Shown here: positions 1-7,759 of the stretch, in pieces
Layout of the letters: each line of letters begins with the position of its first letter
Numbering within the stretch: the first letter of the stretch is position 1
Assembly (NCBI GenBank): GCA_045130475.1
Contig: JBGUPU010000044.1
Span: 124,001-188,000, forward strand
DNA length: 64,000 bases
Origin: CAG-791 sp045130475
GTDB taxonomy: Bacteria > Bacillota > Clostridia > Lachnospirales > Lachnospiraceae
Reading direction: 5' to 3'
The notes under the pieces: generated by a model
Databases searched by the model: none
Told to the model about the DNA's origin: nothing
What the model saw: only the letters and a program-made list of their open reading frames with translations
Program-made: the position numbers and the translations under genes

Positions 1-2
1 TA

Positions 3-551
3 ACGGTCACAGCCCCCGAAGTCAATGGTTATGAACCGATCAATGAAGAGATTTCCCTCACCCTCCACGCAGGGGCGGACAACAGTGTCACTTTCGTCTT
101 CATGCCGATCGAGACAGCGCCGGTGATGGATATTCCTTCCTATGACACATTAATCTATAATGGCCATACATATTATGCTTATGAGACGGCCGCGATCGAT
201 TCCTTCCGCGAAGCCGAAGAATACTGTGAGTCCCGCGGCGGATATCTGGCAGTCATCAACAGCGATTCCGAGAACACTGCCCTGTATGATTATGTCTTCA
301 GTGATCTCAAACTTAAGAGCGCCTACTTCGGGCTGACGGATGAAAAACGTGAAGGCAGCTGGGAATGGGTGGATGGAACACCTTACGGCTACAGCAAATG
401 GGTCAAAGGCCAGCCGGACAATTCGCACGATTCCGAGCACTATGCCCTGTTCTACTACAAGGATCCCGCCTACAAATGGAACGATGGCGACTTCGGAAAA
501 GATAAGAGGACCGGAAAAGTCATCTTCCTGATCGAATGGGATACAGAATAA
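3..551 (+). CDS. C-type lectin domain surface protein (3' part only)
   Basis: The frame is open from the window edge, so this is the C-terminal 182 residues of a longer protein. The first ~35 residues resemble the end of a MucBP/Ig-like repeat (TVTAPEVNGY ... NSVTFVFM). The rest is a C-type lectin-like domain: YNGHTYYAYE, AEEYCESRGGYLAVINS, YFGLTDE, GSWEWVDG, YSKWVKGQPDN and KWNDGDFG. It ends FLIEWDTE. This domain class usually binds sugars or proteins outside the cell, so a secreted or wall-anchored product is likely. There is no C-terminal membrane anchor, so any anchor must lie upstream of the window. A + strand terminator follows 35 bp downstream. The internal ATG at 102 is not the real start, because homology-like sequence continues before it. 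Confidence 0.8.
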   Translation, partial: TVTAPEVNGYEPINEEISLTLHAGADNSVTFVFMPIETAPVMDIPSYDTLIYNGHTYYAYETAAIDSFREAEEYCESRGGYLAVINSDSENTALYDYVFSDLKLKSAYFGLTDEKREGSWEWVDGTPYGYSKWVKGQPDNSHDSEHYALFYYKDPAYKWNDGDFGKDKRTGKVIFLIEWDTE

Positions 552-585
552 AATAAGAGCCCCGCGCAGAAGGCTCTCTCATCAG

Positions 586-640
586 GACGGACCTTCCTCT
601 CCCCGCAGGGGGAGCGAAGGTCCGTCTCCTTTATTTATTT
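586..640 (+). terminator. Rho-independent terminator of the lectin gene
   Basis: An 11-bp perfect stem (586-596 GACGGACCTTC with 616-626 GAAGGTCCGTC) is followed by a T-rich run TCCTTTATTTATTT on the + strand. Read from the minus strand it has no T run, so it mainly serves the lectin gene. Confidence 0.8.
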
Positions 641-666
641 CAGATAGTATTTATTCCATATAGTGT

Positions 667-2154
667 TTACCAGAAAGAACTCACCAGATCCGAGCCCTTG
701 CTCCAGAGCCAGGATCCAACATCGCTGACGACTTCCCCGGCAGTCTGGAAACCGTTGACGATCTTTCCGGCGGCGTCATAGCTGCTGGACCATATGGATT
801 CCGCTGTGCCGCCCACAAACGATTCCAATGTACCGTAGATCACGATACCCCCGCGTGTAAACCAGTTTTTGCCGTATTTATTGACCCTCTCCGCGTTCCG
901 GTCCATATATTTCTGATAAATGCTCCAGGTCTTGTCCATATCGGGATCGACCAGGCCGAGAGTCAGGAATTTATGGATTTTTCCCATTCCTCCGACTGCT
1001 CCTTTTCCCCATGACTCTGCTCCGCTTCCCCAGTCCAGGGTTCCGTTTTTCGCCTTTTCGATCATGTCGCCGATCGCGTAGGATCCGGCTGTGTAGAGGC
1101 TTGTGACTGTCGTGCCCCACATCTGGGCTGCGATCAGGGCCTTTCCCTTCAGACCCTTAAGGAAACCGTCTTTGCTTGTAACTGCGCCCTGTATGAATTT
1201 TGAAATATCTTCCGCCATTTTTCCGGAATCACGGAGGAATCCCGCCCAGTTGTCTTTGTTTTTCTCGAAGTTTTCCAGAAAATCAACGGTGAATCCGGCT
1301 GCGTGTTTGAACTCTTTGAGGCCGAACAGCAGGCCTGCTGTAAAGTGATTGTCAGGGATAATATCCGCATGCTTGAGCATGGAGAGAAAGCCCTTGGTCC
1401 CTCCCAGAAAATCCTTGCCAAAGTCCACTGCGTTTCTGTATAGTTCGGAGTTGGTTTTCGAATCTGCCAGATCTGCGCCCCCGCTCATGACACCCAGCAC
1501 ATCGAAGATGAAGCCGGCGATCCCGGACTCATCATAGCCTTCCTTATCAAAGACATCATACACAGAACTGATCGCATCGTGTATGTCCCCCGGAAGATCA
1601 AACATATCCGAAAGGCGTTTCAGAAAGTCTTCTTCAGATCCTGTTCCTTCTCCTCCGGATGTATTTCCGCTGTCCGCAGAACGCTTATTGCCTGTCATCA
1701 GGCTCATTGCGGTAAGAAACATCAGGAGCCTTTTGATCACGTCTTTTCTGTCGGTACAGCCATCCGGAGAAAAGATCCTTTGAAGCAGCTTCATGAGTTC
1801 CTCGACAACTTTTCTGATCCGGTTGTCGAACTCCTCCGGGATCGTTCCGTAAGGGGTCTTTGTGCCGCCGGAGACCGACGGTGACAGTTTTCTCTCCGTC
1901 TGCAGGTATCTCCCGACAATCTGTCTGAGCGCTTCCTCCATACCATATGAAATCTTTGCTGCCTCTTCCAGATCTGCGCCGGCCGCATCCAGCCTTCTCT
2001 TGAAGGATGCGTAATACCGGGCTCCCATATTGCGGTTCAGAGAGGCTGTCACAGATTCGAGACTTCCCTTATATCCGATCAGGGAAGTAACACTTTCGTG
2101 CAGATCACGGGTCACTCCCTCTACCGTATTGAACTGAATTGTAAAAGTGCTCAT
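667..2154 (-). CDS. Putative T7SS substrate, 495 aa
   Basis: This is the last gene of the substrate operon driven by promoter A, after two WXG100 proteins and a DUF4176 protein. The first ~95 residues look like a helical hairpin typical of T7SS substrate N-termini (FTIQFNTVEGVTRDLHESV onward), without a WXG motif. Residues ~100-120 are a basic linker. The remainder is a helical, Gly/Ala-rich body with no signal peptide. The C-terminus is rich in W, S and G (VGSWLWSKGSDLVSSFW). The N-terminal layout matches the 476-aa protein at 4109-5539, which is also paired with a DUF4176 gene. That pairing is the main reason to call it a secreted substrate or effector. No catalytic motif is recognised and no immunity gene is obvious. 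The start is set by GGAGGGG 6 nt before the ATG. Confidence 0.55.
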   Translation of the reverse strand: MSTFTIQFNTVEGVTRDLHESVTSLIGYKGSLESVTASLNRNMGARYYASFKRRLDAAGADLEEAAKISYGMEEALRQIVGRYLQTERKLSPSVSGGTKTPYGTIPEEFDNRIRKVVEELMKLLQRIFSPDGCTDRKDVIKRLLMFLTAMSLMTGNKRSADSGNTSGGEGTGSEEDFLKRLSDMFDLPGDIHDAISSVYDVFDKEGYDESGIAGFIFDVLGVMSGGADLADSKTNSELYRNAVDFGKDFLGGTKGFLSMLKHADIIPDNHFTAGLLFGLKEFKHAAGFTVDFLENFEKNKDNWAGFLRDSGKMAEDISKFIQGAVTSKDGFLKGLKGKALIAAQMWGTTVTSLYTAGSYAIGDMIEKAKNGTLDWGSGAESWGKGAVGGMGKIHKFLTLGLVDPDMDKTWSIYQKYMDRNAERVNKYGKNWFTRGGIVIYGTLESFVGGTAESIWSSSYDAAGKIVNGFQTAGEVVSDVGSWLWSKGSDLVSSFW

Positions 2155-2186
2155 CTTTGCCCCTCCGCCAAGTCATTGCCAAGTCA

Positions 2187-2459
2187 TTATTTTGCTCCCA
2201 GAACCTCTTCGGCACGCATCAGCACCTGGTCCCAGATTGTCCCTCCGTAGAATCCCCGGAAAAGGATGACATCGATATCCTTGTGATCAAAAACAAGAAA
2301 CATGTCAGAAGAAATAAATCCCTCGGGATACAGGACACCCACATAATCCCTCACGGTTTCCCCGTTTCTGGGCAGTATTCCGATAATCATCAATGCTTTT
2401 TCCGAATCCTTCAGAACGACGACCGATCCGATGGGGAGAAGATCTTTTATGTTGTTCAT
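2187..2459 (-). CDS. DUF4176 family protein (T7SS accessory)
   Basis: This 90-residue protein has the DUF4176 signature: LLPIGSVVVLKDSEK near the N-terminus, a central DYVGVLYPEGF and a late ILFRGFYG. It is probably cytosolic, since it has no signal peptide or membrane segment. Family members sit next to T7SS substrates in Firmicutes and are thought to act as small partners or targeting factors; that role is inferred here from position. It lies 32 bp upstream of the 495-aa putative substrate and downstream of two WXG100 genes. A second DUF4176 protein (3659-3979) is paired with the other long substrate. A ribosome site AAAGGAACAGAGAC precedes the ATG. Confidence 0.75.
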   Translation of the reverse strand: MNNIKDLLPIGSVVVLKDSEKALMIIGILPRNGETVRDYVGVLYPEGFISSDMFLVFDHKDIDVILFRGFYGGTIWDQVLMRAEEVLGAK

Positions 2460-2588
2460 GTCTCTGTTCCTTTCTTTTGCCTGACTTTATCCTTTTCGTC
2501 CATATGCGGGGCAAAGGGCTTTGAGCGGCCCTGCTGCCCCGCATATAGTGTCTGCCGTCCCGGGTTAGCTCGATGGGTCTGCGGCCAA

Positions 2589-2900
2589 TCAGATGATCAG
2601 GTTGCTGTCTACCTGTGTGATGGATGCGACCTGCTGTTCGGCCTTCTCATAAGCTGCTGCCATTTCCTGAAGATCTTTCACATGCTCTGAGATCATTTTG
2701 TTGATCATCTGCATGTCGTCCTCCAGCTCATTGAAGCGGTTGATAAAGGCTGCTGCGCTCTCGCCTTCCCACTGGCTGTTCAGTCCCCTTGCCAGAGTGA
2801 GCATCTGTCCTGTCACATCGTTAATCGCTGTATTTCTCGACTGGAACTCGCTGGATGCATTCATCAGTTCCTGTGTGGTTACTAAGATATTTCCTTCCAT
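2589..2900 (-). CDS. WXG100 family protein
   Basis: This is a 103-aa ESAT-6/EsxA-like helical hairpin. WEG in the sequence NSQWEGESAAAF is the W-x-G turn, and YEKAE near the C-terminus fits the YxxxD/E export signal. Such proteins are secreted as dimers by T7SS. The start is taken at 2900 (MEGNILVTTQ) rather than an upstream ATG at 2942. GGAGG lies 13 nt before it, and the paralogue at 6023-6331 begins at the same residue (MEGRILVSTQ). The two paralogues are near-identical over most of their length, so this is a recent duplicate. It follows another WXG100 gene and probably forms a partner pair with it. Confidence 0.9.
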   Translation of the reverse strand: MEGNILVTTQELMNASSEFQSRNTAINDVTGQMLTLARGLNSQWEGESAAAFINRFNELEDDMQMINKMISEHVKDLQEMAAAYEKAEQQVASITQVDSNLII

Positions 2901-2993
2901 TTCTATTCCTTTCCTCCCTGCGGGAATCTGTGTTATTTTCAAGAATGTTTCACTTCCCCGGCTTGCTCAGCCGGTCTTTGTCCCAAATGCAGG

Positions 2994-3293
2994 TCATGCC
3001 CGCTGACTGCCGATGGATGCTGCCGTCTGCTCTGCTTTCACGTATTCCTGTGCTGCATCGGAGAGGGCCTGGATAAAACGGACAATACCGTTGTAGAAAT
3101 TCTGGAACTTTTCCGCGTCTACTGCATAGGCGTTGTGGAAAGCGTTCCTCGCTTCGCCCTCCCACATACCCGACAGGGCCTGTTCCTTTTCAGTCATGCT
3201 GGAGACCTCTGCCTTAAAGCGTTCATTCAGGCTCTGAAGCTCCTGGGCCTGCTTTACAAGTTCCTGGGGTACAACTCTGAATCTTACTGCCAT
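2994..3293 (-). CDS. WXG100 family protein
   Basis: This 99-aa protein is predicted all helical. It has W-E-G in SGMWEGEARNAFHNAY and a C-terminal YVKAE matching the YxxxD/E T7SS signal. It is the first gene after promoter A and is followed 93 bp later by a second WXG100 gene, so the two may form a heterodimer. Its paralogue at 6456-6755 has the same length and most of the same residues (MAV[RK]F, WEGEARNAFHNAYA, EKFQNFYNGI, AQEYVKAEQTA). The same gene pair therefore occurs twice in the locus. AAAGGAATGAAAAG precedes the ATG. Confidence 0.9.
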   Translation of the reverse strand: MAVRFRVVPQELVKQAQELQSLNERFKAEVSSMTEKEQALSGMWEGEARNAFHNAYAVDAEKFQNFYNGIVRFIQALSDAAQEYVKAEQTAASIGSQRA

Positions 3294-3394
3294 CTTTTCA
3301 TTCCTTTCTGCGCCTCTTTGAGGGCCTGCTATAAGTTTTTAATCTGTTCTTCTCCGGTTTTTTAATCCGTTTTGTTTTCCCTTTCGGTGATCTT

Positions 3395-3462
3395 ATAGTA
3401 CCATTCATCCCCCGGATCCTGTCCAAATGCTGACGGACGGCACTTTTTCCTGACGAAATGCA
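3395..3462 (-). promoter_or_regulatory. Promoter A with tandem 20-bp-period repeats (LytTR-type layout)
   Basis: On the + strand the repeats read TGACGGACGGCA (3431-3442) and TGACGAAATGCA (3451-3462), separated by CTTTTTCC, a period of exactly 20 bp. Transcribing leftwards, the extended -10 TGG-TACTAT (3403-3395) starts 31 nt past the proximal repeat. The sequence at the -35 position (GACAGG) is not a -35 box, so an activator is expected. It lies 102 bp upstream of the first WXG100 gene of its operon. The same architecture recurs at 6878-6945 and 8525-8592. The regulator in the locus is a LytTR protein; its binding here is an inference. Confidence 0.7.
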
Positions 3463-3582
3463 AAAAAAGATGATTTTCCGGGTGGTTTTCCGGGGAAGTC
3501 CTGTCCCGGGATCCCTGCAGGTTCCTCCGAAACTCCTTTTCACAAAATCCTTTCGCCATATTCTTTCGTCATATCCTTTTCG

Positions 3583-3613
3583 CAAAAAAACAGCCGGCCA
3601 CAAAAGTGACCGG
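3583..3613 (-). terminator. Terminator after the 476-aa/DUF4176 operon
   Basis: On the minus strand CCGGTCAC-TTTT-GTGGCCGG forms an 8-bp stem followed by CTGTTTTTTT. It ends transcription from the DUF4176 gene at 3659 just upstream of promoter A. This supports separate substrate operons. The 365-bp gap 3294-3658 holds only this terminator and promoter A; the short frames in it look like noise. Confidence 0.8.
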
Positions 3614-3658
3614 ATGCTCTTATCATTCATTTTTTGTCCTTTATCCATGGGAGGAAGA

Positions 3659-3979
3659 TCAGTCCGTGGATTTCGGATCTGTTTTTATCCCCTTCTCCGC
3701 CGTATCAAAGACTGTCCCTACCAGTGACATATAGCCTCTGCTCTCCCTGCTCTCATATCCGCGAAAACAGACTTCCTCTATGTTTTCCTCATTAAACAGA
3801 AAGACAGTCCCTTTCCCCAGATAACCTTCCGGATATGGCACAGCCATATAATCAAACACCTTGGGACCTTGGCCCGGGCTGTCCTTCGAAGTGACCTTCT
3901 GCATATATCCCATGATGGCAGCCTTCCTGGCTGCGTTTTTAAGTCGGACGATGCTTCCGACAGGCAATAATTCCTTCAA
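3659..3979 (-). CDS. DUF4176 family protein (T7SS accessory)
   Basis: This 106-residue DUF4176 protein has KELLPVGSIVRLKNA at the N-terminus, a central FDYMAVPYPEGYLGKG and a later EEVCFRGYESR. It has the same domain as the protein at 2187-2459, with a longer polar tail. It is the last gene of the operon from promoter B, directly after the 476-aa putative substrate; the other module has DUF4176 before its substrate. The start codon is TTG at 3979, supported by GGAGG 7-8 nt upstream. Between it and the substrate gene (3980-4108) is a direct repeat CTTGCTGTTCACA (two copies about 24 bp apart) of unknown role. A substrate-partner function is inferred from location. Confidence 0.72.
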   Translation of the reverse strand: MKELLPVGSIVRLKNAARKAAIMGYMQKVTSKDSPGQGPKVFDYMAVPYPEGYLGKGTVFLFNEENIEEVCFRGYESRESRGYMSLVGTVFDTAEKGIKTDPKSTD

Positions 3980-4108
3980 AATTTACCTCCTGGGCCCTGT
4001 ATCCTCTTGCTGTTCACATCAGATACCGTCTTGCTGTTCACACCAGGTCAAAAGCATGAACAGGTGCAGTCTCAGCCAACCGTATCTTTCTGTCCTGTCT
4101 GACCTTCC

Positions 4109-5539
4109 TTATGCCTGCTGCAGCTCATCGAGGTCCGCCTCGGTGAACAGATCTTCCTTTCCTCCTCTGAGGATGGATCCCGCAGCACCTGCCCCGTGCA
4201 TGACCAGCTCGATCCCTGCATTGATCACAGCGGCACAGAGCACGGAACGGGCTGTCCTGCCGATGGCGCCTGTACCGCTTCCCGAAGCTGCTGCCGCCGT
4301 CAGGTCTCCTGCTCCGTTTCGGGCGGCCTGCTCCGCGGCCTTCTCTCCCCAGTTTTTCATTGCCCCTATGGACCAGTCGGACGCTCCGTCAACAGCTTTT
4401 CCTGTTTCTCCGACCAGACCGGATACATACTCTTTGGCTGAGCTCTCTGCCTCCGGTATATCTACTGCCGGTTCCCCCGCATAGGAAGAACCTCCGCCGG
4501 AGCCTCCGCTGTGACTGCCGGAACCTCCGCCGTGACCACTTGATCCGCTGCCGCTCTTTCCGGGCTCCGGGTCAGCAGCATCCTGCGCAGCGGCAGCCGC
4601 ATTTTTCTCACCAAAGAGCTTTACCCGGCCGTCCTCTGTACTCCGACCGGTTTCAGAACCGGCTTCTTGATATTCTCCTAAACTGGCGGATTCCTCCCCG
4701 GAATCTCCGGGCTCCTCCCCTGCGTCGGAAGTCCCGGCTTCGGAACCCAGCGGTTCGGTCTCCTCTTTCTGAAAGAACCCCTGCTGATAAAAATACCAGG
4801 TGATCAGGGTGTAAAAAGTCGTCCAGATCCCGCAGTTGATCAAGTCTGCAGGCCCAGGGAAAAAGACCGCTCCGAAAGGAAGGGGAAATACCCTGAGTAT
4901 ATCGAATAATTCGTGCAGATATTCCAGCGCAGGTTCCGGGAGCTCCCCGACCGCTTCCAGGGGAAGAAAAGACAGAAAATCCTCCCATAAAGTTTCCCCT
5001 GCATACTCCGGAAAAATGAGCCGGGGCATCTGTTCGAACAAAGACTCTATTTCATCAAAATCAGAAGCAGCCGCTCCAAGGACACCGGAAACAGACGAAC
5101 CCAGAGTCGCGGCACCGATCATGGAAGCACCGGCGACCAGGCCGCCTCTGATGTCTGTTTTCCCCGCCCTGTGGATCCGGTCGACCGTTTCATCCGTGCC
5201 GGTCTCTTGCTCCGCCGTGGCTGAAGAGCCTGTGCCGGCCATGCTTTTTCCCGGCAGTTCCTGTACCTGTTTCAGCAGATTCAGTTCCACGGCATTGTAC
5301 AGACTGAGAATGGACTCCAGACTGCTCTCAAAAGTCTTCAGACTGTCGCCCAGATCGGACATCTTTTCGATCTGGCCGCGGAGATTCCGAAGAATCCTTG
5401 TCTTTCCTCCGAATTCCGCGTGAAAGCCATTCCGGATCTTCGAAATATCTTCACCATTAGAACGAATCTCAGATTCCGCCTGCTGCATCCGGCTGAGGGC
5501 GTTCTCTGCACTTGCAAATCTGATCATAAATTCGTTCAT
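4109..5539 (-). CDS. Putative T7SS substrate, 476 aa
   Basis: Residues 1-95 form a predicted helical hairpin (MNEFMIRFASAENALSRMQQ onward) like that of the 495-aa protein at 667-2154. Residues ~100-150 are a linker with short Gly/Ala runs. Residues ~205-258 are hydrophobic and aromatic (LPFGAVFFPGPADLINCG, FYTLITWYFYQQ) and could insert in a membrane. Residues ~260-350 are a low-complexity Glu/Gly/Ser stretch with a GGSG-rich core, and the C-terminal ~100 residues are Ala/Gly-rich helix. It has no signal peptide. It is transcribed with three upstream WXG100 genes and one downstream DUF4176 gene. A membrane-active secreted effector fits this build, but no known toxin domain is visible. GGAGG lies 7 nt before the ATG. 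Confidence 0.55.
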   Translation of the reverse strand: MNEFMIRFASAENALSRMQQAESEIRSNGEDISKIRNGFHAEFGGKTRILRNLRGQIEKMSDLGDSLKTFESSLESILSLYNAVELNLLKQVQELPGKSMAGTGSSATAEQETGTDETVDRIHRAGKTDIRGGLVAGASMIGAATLGSSVSGVLGAAASDFDEIESLFEQMPRLIFPEYAGETLWEDFLSFLPLEAVGELPEPALEYLHELFDILRVFPLPFGAVFFPGPADLINCGIWTTFYTLITWYFYQQGFFQKEETEPLGSEAGTSDAGEEPGDSGEESASLGEYQEAGSETGRSTEDGRVKLFGEKNAAAAAQDAADPEPGKSGSGSSGHGGGSGSHSGGSGGGSSYAGEPAVDIPEAESSAKEYVSGLVGETGKAVDGASDWSIGAMKNWGEKAAEQAARNGAGDLTAAAASGSGTGAIGRTARSVLCAAVINAGIELVMHGAGAAGSILRGGKEDLFTEADLDELQQA

Positions 5540-5649
5540 AACTATTCCTCCGGTTATGACAGCTTCGTATTGCTGTCATTTCCTGATGCCTGCGTCATAC
5601 ACGGCAGTACCGGGTTTACTGTTCCTGAAAAAGCTGTGTCGGACCCTCT

Positions 5650-5961
5650 TTATACCAGGCGTGTCTGTGCGATGCGCAGTGCCTCCATCTCCGCGTTGTA
5701 GACGATCTGGGCAGTATGCCGTATGTCGTCCGCGATGGAATTGAGCTCATCCGCACTCTCGAGAATCTGGCGTTTGAGTTCGCCATACTTTCTGAGATAG
5801 GCGGACGCGTTATTTCCTTTCCACCCGGAAGAAAGCAGCTGCATGGACTGTTCCACCTTCTGGTTGGCTGTTGTCCGGATCTTTCCGGCCAGCGTGTCCA
5901 GGTCTCTGGCCTGCTGAATAGCCTCCCTGTAATTCATTTTAATCTGTGCGCTTGTTTTCAT
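5650..5961 (-). CDS. WXG100-like protein
   Basis: This 103-aa helical hairpin has a clear W-K-G turn (SSGWKGNNASAYLRKY). It differs from its neighbours in lacking a clean YxxxD/E signal: the corresponding stretch is VYNAEMEALRIAQ. Lone WXG100-like proteins without this motif are often the partner subunit that relies on the other chain for targeting. It sits between a WXG100 gene (6023-6331) and the 476-aa putative substrate, so it may be that substrate's dedicated partner. GAGAGGAAAA lies directly before the ATG. It has no close paralogue in the promoter A operon. Confidence 0.8.
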   Translation of the reverse strand: MKTSAQIKMNYREAIQQARDLDTLAGKIRTTANQKVEQSMQLLSSGWKGNNASAYLRKYGELKRQILESADELNSIADDIRHTAQIVYNAEMEALRIAQTRLV

Positions 5962-6022
5962 TTTTCCTCTCCATCTGCTGCTCTTTCCAAATAGAATGTC
6001 TGCTTCTCTGCAGGGTGTTTTT

Positions 6023-6331
6023 TCAGATCAGGTTGGTGTTGACCTGCGTAACAGAAGCCACCTGCTGCTCTGCGCTCTCATAGGCTGCTGCCATCTCCTG
6101 GAGATCGTTTACATGTTCTGTGATCATCTTGCTGATCATCTGCATGTCATCCTCAAGCTCATTAAAGCGGTTGATGAAGGCTGCAGCGCTGTCGCCTTCC
6201 CACTGGCTGTTCAATCCTCTCGCCAGGGAAAGCATCTCCTGGGTGATATTGTTGATTGCTGTATTTCTTGCCTGAAACTCGCTGGCTGCATTCATCAGGT
6301 CCTGGGTGCTTACTAAAATTCTGCCTTCCAT
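6023..6331 (-). CDS. WXG100 family protein
   Basis: This 102-aa ESAT-6-like protein has W-E-G in NSQWEGDSAAAF and a C-terminal YESAE export signal. It is a close paralogue of 2589-2900, with nearly the same sequence throughout. The gene before it (6456-6755) is in turn a paralogue of 2994-3293, so a two-gene cassette has been duplicated in the same order. The start is set by AGGAAG ten nt before the ATG. The role is a secreted T7SS substrate or co-substrate dimer. Confidence 0.9.
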   Translation of the reverse strand: MEGRILVSTQDLMNAASEFQARNTAINNITQEMLSLARGLNSQWEGDSAAAFINRFNELEDDMQMISKMITEHVNDLQEMAAAYESAEQQVASVTQVNTNLI

Positions 6332-6455
6332 TATCTATCTTCCTTTCTCCTCACCGGGAATATATGTCTTTTTGCTCAACTCTGTACCGTCTCGCCCTGT
6401 CCCGCTGATCTCCGTCAGGACTTTCAGCCTGCTCCCAAATGTTTTCTGCGCCGGC

Positions 6456-6755
6456 TTAAACTCTTGTGTTGGCAATCTCGAGAGCTGTCTGCTCTGCCTT
6501 TACATATTCCTGTGCCGCATTGCCGAGGGCCTGTACGAAACGGGTGATTCCGTTGTAGAAATTCTGGAATTTTTCTACATCTGCCGCATAGGCATTGTGG
6601 AAAGCGTTTCTCGCCTCGCCTTCCCACATAGAGGACAAGGCTTCCTCTTTTTCCGTCATGATCATCACTTCATTTTTAAAACGCTCATTCAGTTCCTGGA
6701 GATTCTCTGCCTGTCTTACCAGTTCCTGAACATTTACGCTGAATTTTACTGCCAT
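6456..6755 (-). CDS. WXG100 family protein
   Basis: This 99-aa protein has a W-E-G turn (SSMWEGEARNAFHNAY) and the C-terminal signal YVKAE. It is the first gene of the promoter B operon, 122 bp downstream of the -10, and is followed by 6023-6331, 5650-5961, the 476-aa substrate and DUF4176. It pairs by sequence with 2994-3293. A ribosome site GAAAGGACAG lies 5 nt before the ATG. It is probably exported as a heterodimer with the product of 6023-6331. Confidence 0.9.
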   Translation of the reverse strand: MAVKFSVNVQELVRQAENLQELNERFKNEVMIMTEKEEALSSMWEGEARNAFHNAYAADVEKFQNFYNGITRFVQALGNAAQEYVKAEQTALEIANTRV

Positions 6756-6877
6756 TTTTCTGTCCTTTCTGTTCCGCGTCTGCGGAGCTGCTCATGAATC
6801 CACTCCTCTGCTGCCGGTGTGGAATTGATCTCCTGTTTTTTATCCTTCTGTTTTTTCTTTTTCCTTTTGTTGAATCT

Positions 6878-6945
6878 ATCCTATCATCCGGGGCTTTTTT
6901 CCGGAGAAAAAGCTGATGAACAGTCTTCTTTCCTGACAAAGTGCA
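6878..6945 (-). promoter_or_regulatory. Promoter B with tandem 20-bp-period repeats
   Basis: On the + strand the repeats are TGATGAACAGTC (6914-6925) and TGACAAAGTGCA (6934-6945), spaced by TTCTTTCC, again with a period of exactly 20. The extended -10 TGA-TAGGAT (6886-6878) starts 31 nt past the proximal repeat, the same offset as in promoters A and C. No -35 box is present (CTCCGG at that position). The proximal repeat is the most diverged of the six. The promoter lies just downstream of the WXG100 gene at 6981 and drives the genes from 6755 leftwards. Confidence 0.65.
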
Positions 6946-6980
6946 TTTCGGCGCCGGAATCTGCCCGACGGGCTGAAAGA

Positions 6981-7307
6981 TCAGACGATCAGATTTGTCA
7001 ACGGTTCGGAGACGATCGTATCCGCTGCTTTTTCTGCCTCTTCGTAAACACCTGCGATCTTGAGAAGATCATCGGGATGCTCTTTGAGCCGGACCAGGAT
7101 CTGGTCGATGTCATCCTGCTGATCCAGAAAGGCACTGCGGTGTTCATCCCCGGCCTGGCCGATCCAGTATCGGTTTGTATTCTTCACGATCGTCATGACA
7201 TTGTTCCAGCAGGTCTCTGCCTTCTGGATCTTTTCTTTGAGTGTCCCGGCTGCCGAAACCAGTCTGGCGGTATCAACCTCCGTCACTCCTCCGTTCGCAA
7301 TCGCCAT
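6981..7307 (-). CDS. WXG100-like protein
   Basis: This 108-aa helical hairpin has a W-I-G turn (YWIGQAGDEHRSAF) and a C-terminal YEEAE matching YxxxD/E. It is diverged from the duplicated WXG100 pair and has a longer N-terminus (MAIANGGVTEVDTARL). It is the last gene of the promoter C operon, after the proline-rich protein and another WXG100-like protein. AAAGGAGATTCTTAAG precedes the ATG. Its most likely partner is the product of 7436-7741. Confidence 0.85.
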   Translation of the reverse strand: MAIANGGVTEVDTARLVSAAGTLKEKIQKAETCWNNVMTIVKNTNRYWIGQAGDEHRSAFLDQQDDIDQILVRLKEHPDDLLKIAGVYEEAEKAADTIVSEPLTNLIV

Positions 7308-7435
7308 CTTAAGAATCTCCTTTCCTTCTGCAAAAACCGTCCCCTCCTGCCGGCGGGATGCCGCACAATATGCTGGCGGCAGGCTCTTACCTGACGGCCT
7401 TCTCCTCTTTTCCCTTCACGCAGGCAGGATTCTGA

Positions 7436-7741
7436 TCAGATCCTGATTGAATTTACAATATTTCCGACTTCACTCTCGCATTTGTCGTATTCATTCCCGG
7501 CGATCCTGAGTTTTTCGATCAGGGATTCCAGCGTTTTGCCGAGCTCCCTGCATTTTTCATAGTCATTCTGAAACTGGATTTTGAACCCCTCTTTTGCAGG
7601 CCCTTTCCAGGTGCCCTCCAGCTCCTGGACTGCGGAAAACATTGCATCCACGGCCTGCTCAAGAGCAGCTTTTTCCTCCTCCAGACGTGAGATATCATCT
7701 GCCAGATAATCTGTATTCTGCTCAATCTCTTTGATTGCCAT
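7436..7741 (-). CDS. WXG100-like protein
   Basis: This 101-aa protein is strongly helical (DDISRLEEEKAALEQAVD), with a W-K-G turn (GTWKGPAKEGFK) and YDKCE as a YxxxD/E-type signal. Two ATGs compete. The upstream one at 7747 sits one base after GGAGG, whereas the one at 7741 lies 7 nt after it. The latter is the better start and gives MAIKEIEQ, similar to the MAI start of the next gene. It follows the proline-rich protein by 18 bp and is in the promoter C operon. Confidence 0.85.
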   Translation of the reverse strand: MAIKEIEQNTDYLADDISRLEEEKAALEQAVDAMFSAVQELEGTWKGPAKEGFKIQFQNDYEKCRELGKTLESLIEKLRIAGNEYDKCESEVGNIVNSIRI

Positions 7742-7759
7742 TCTCATACCTCCTCTAAT

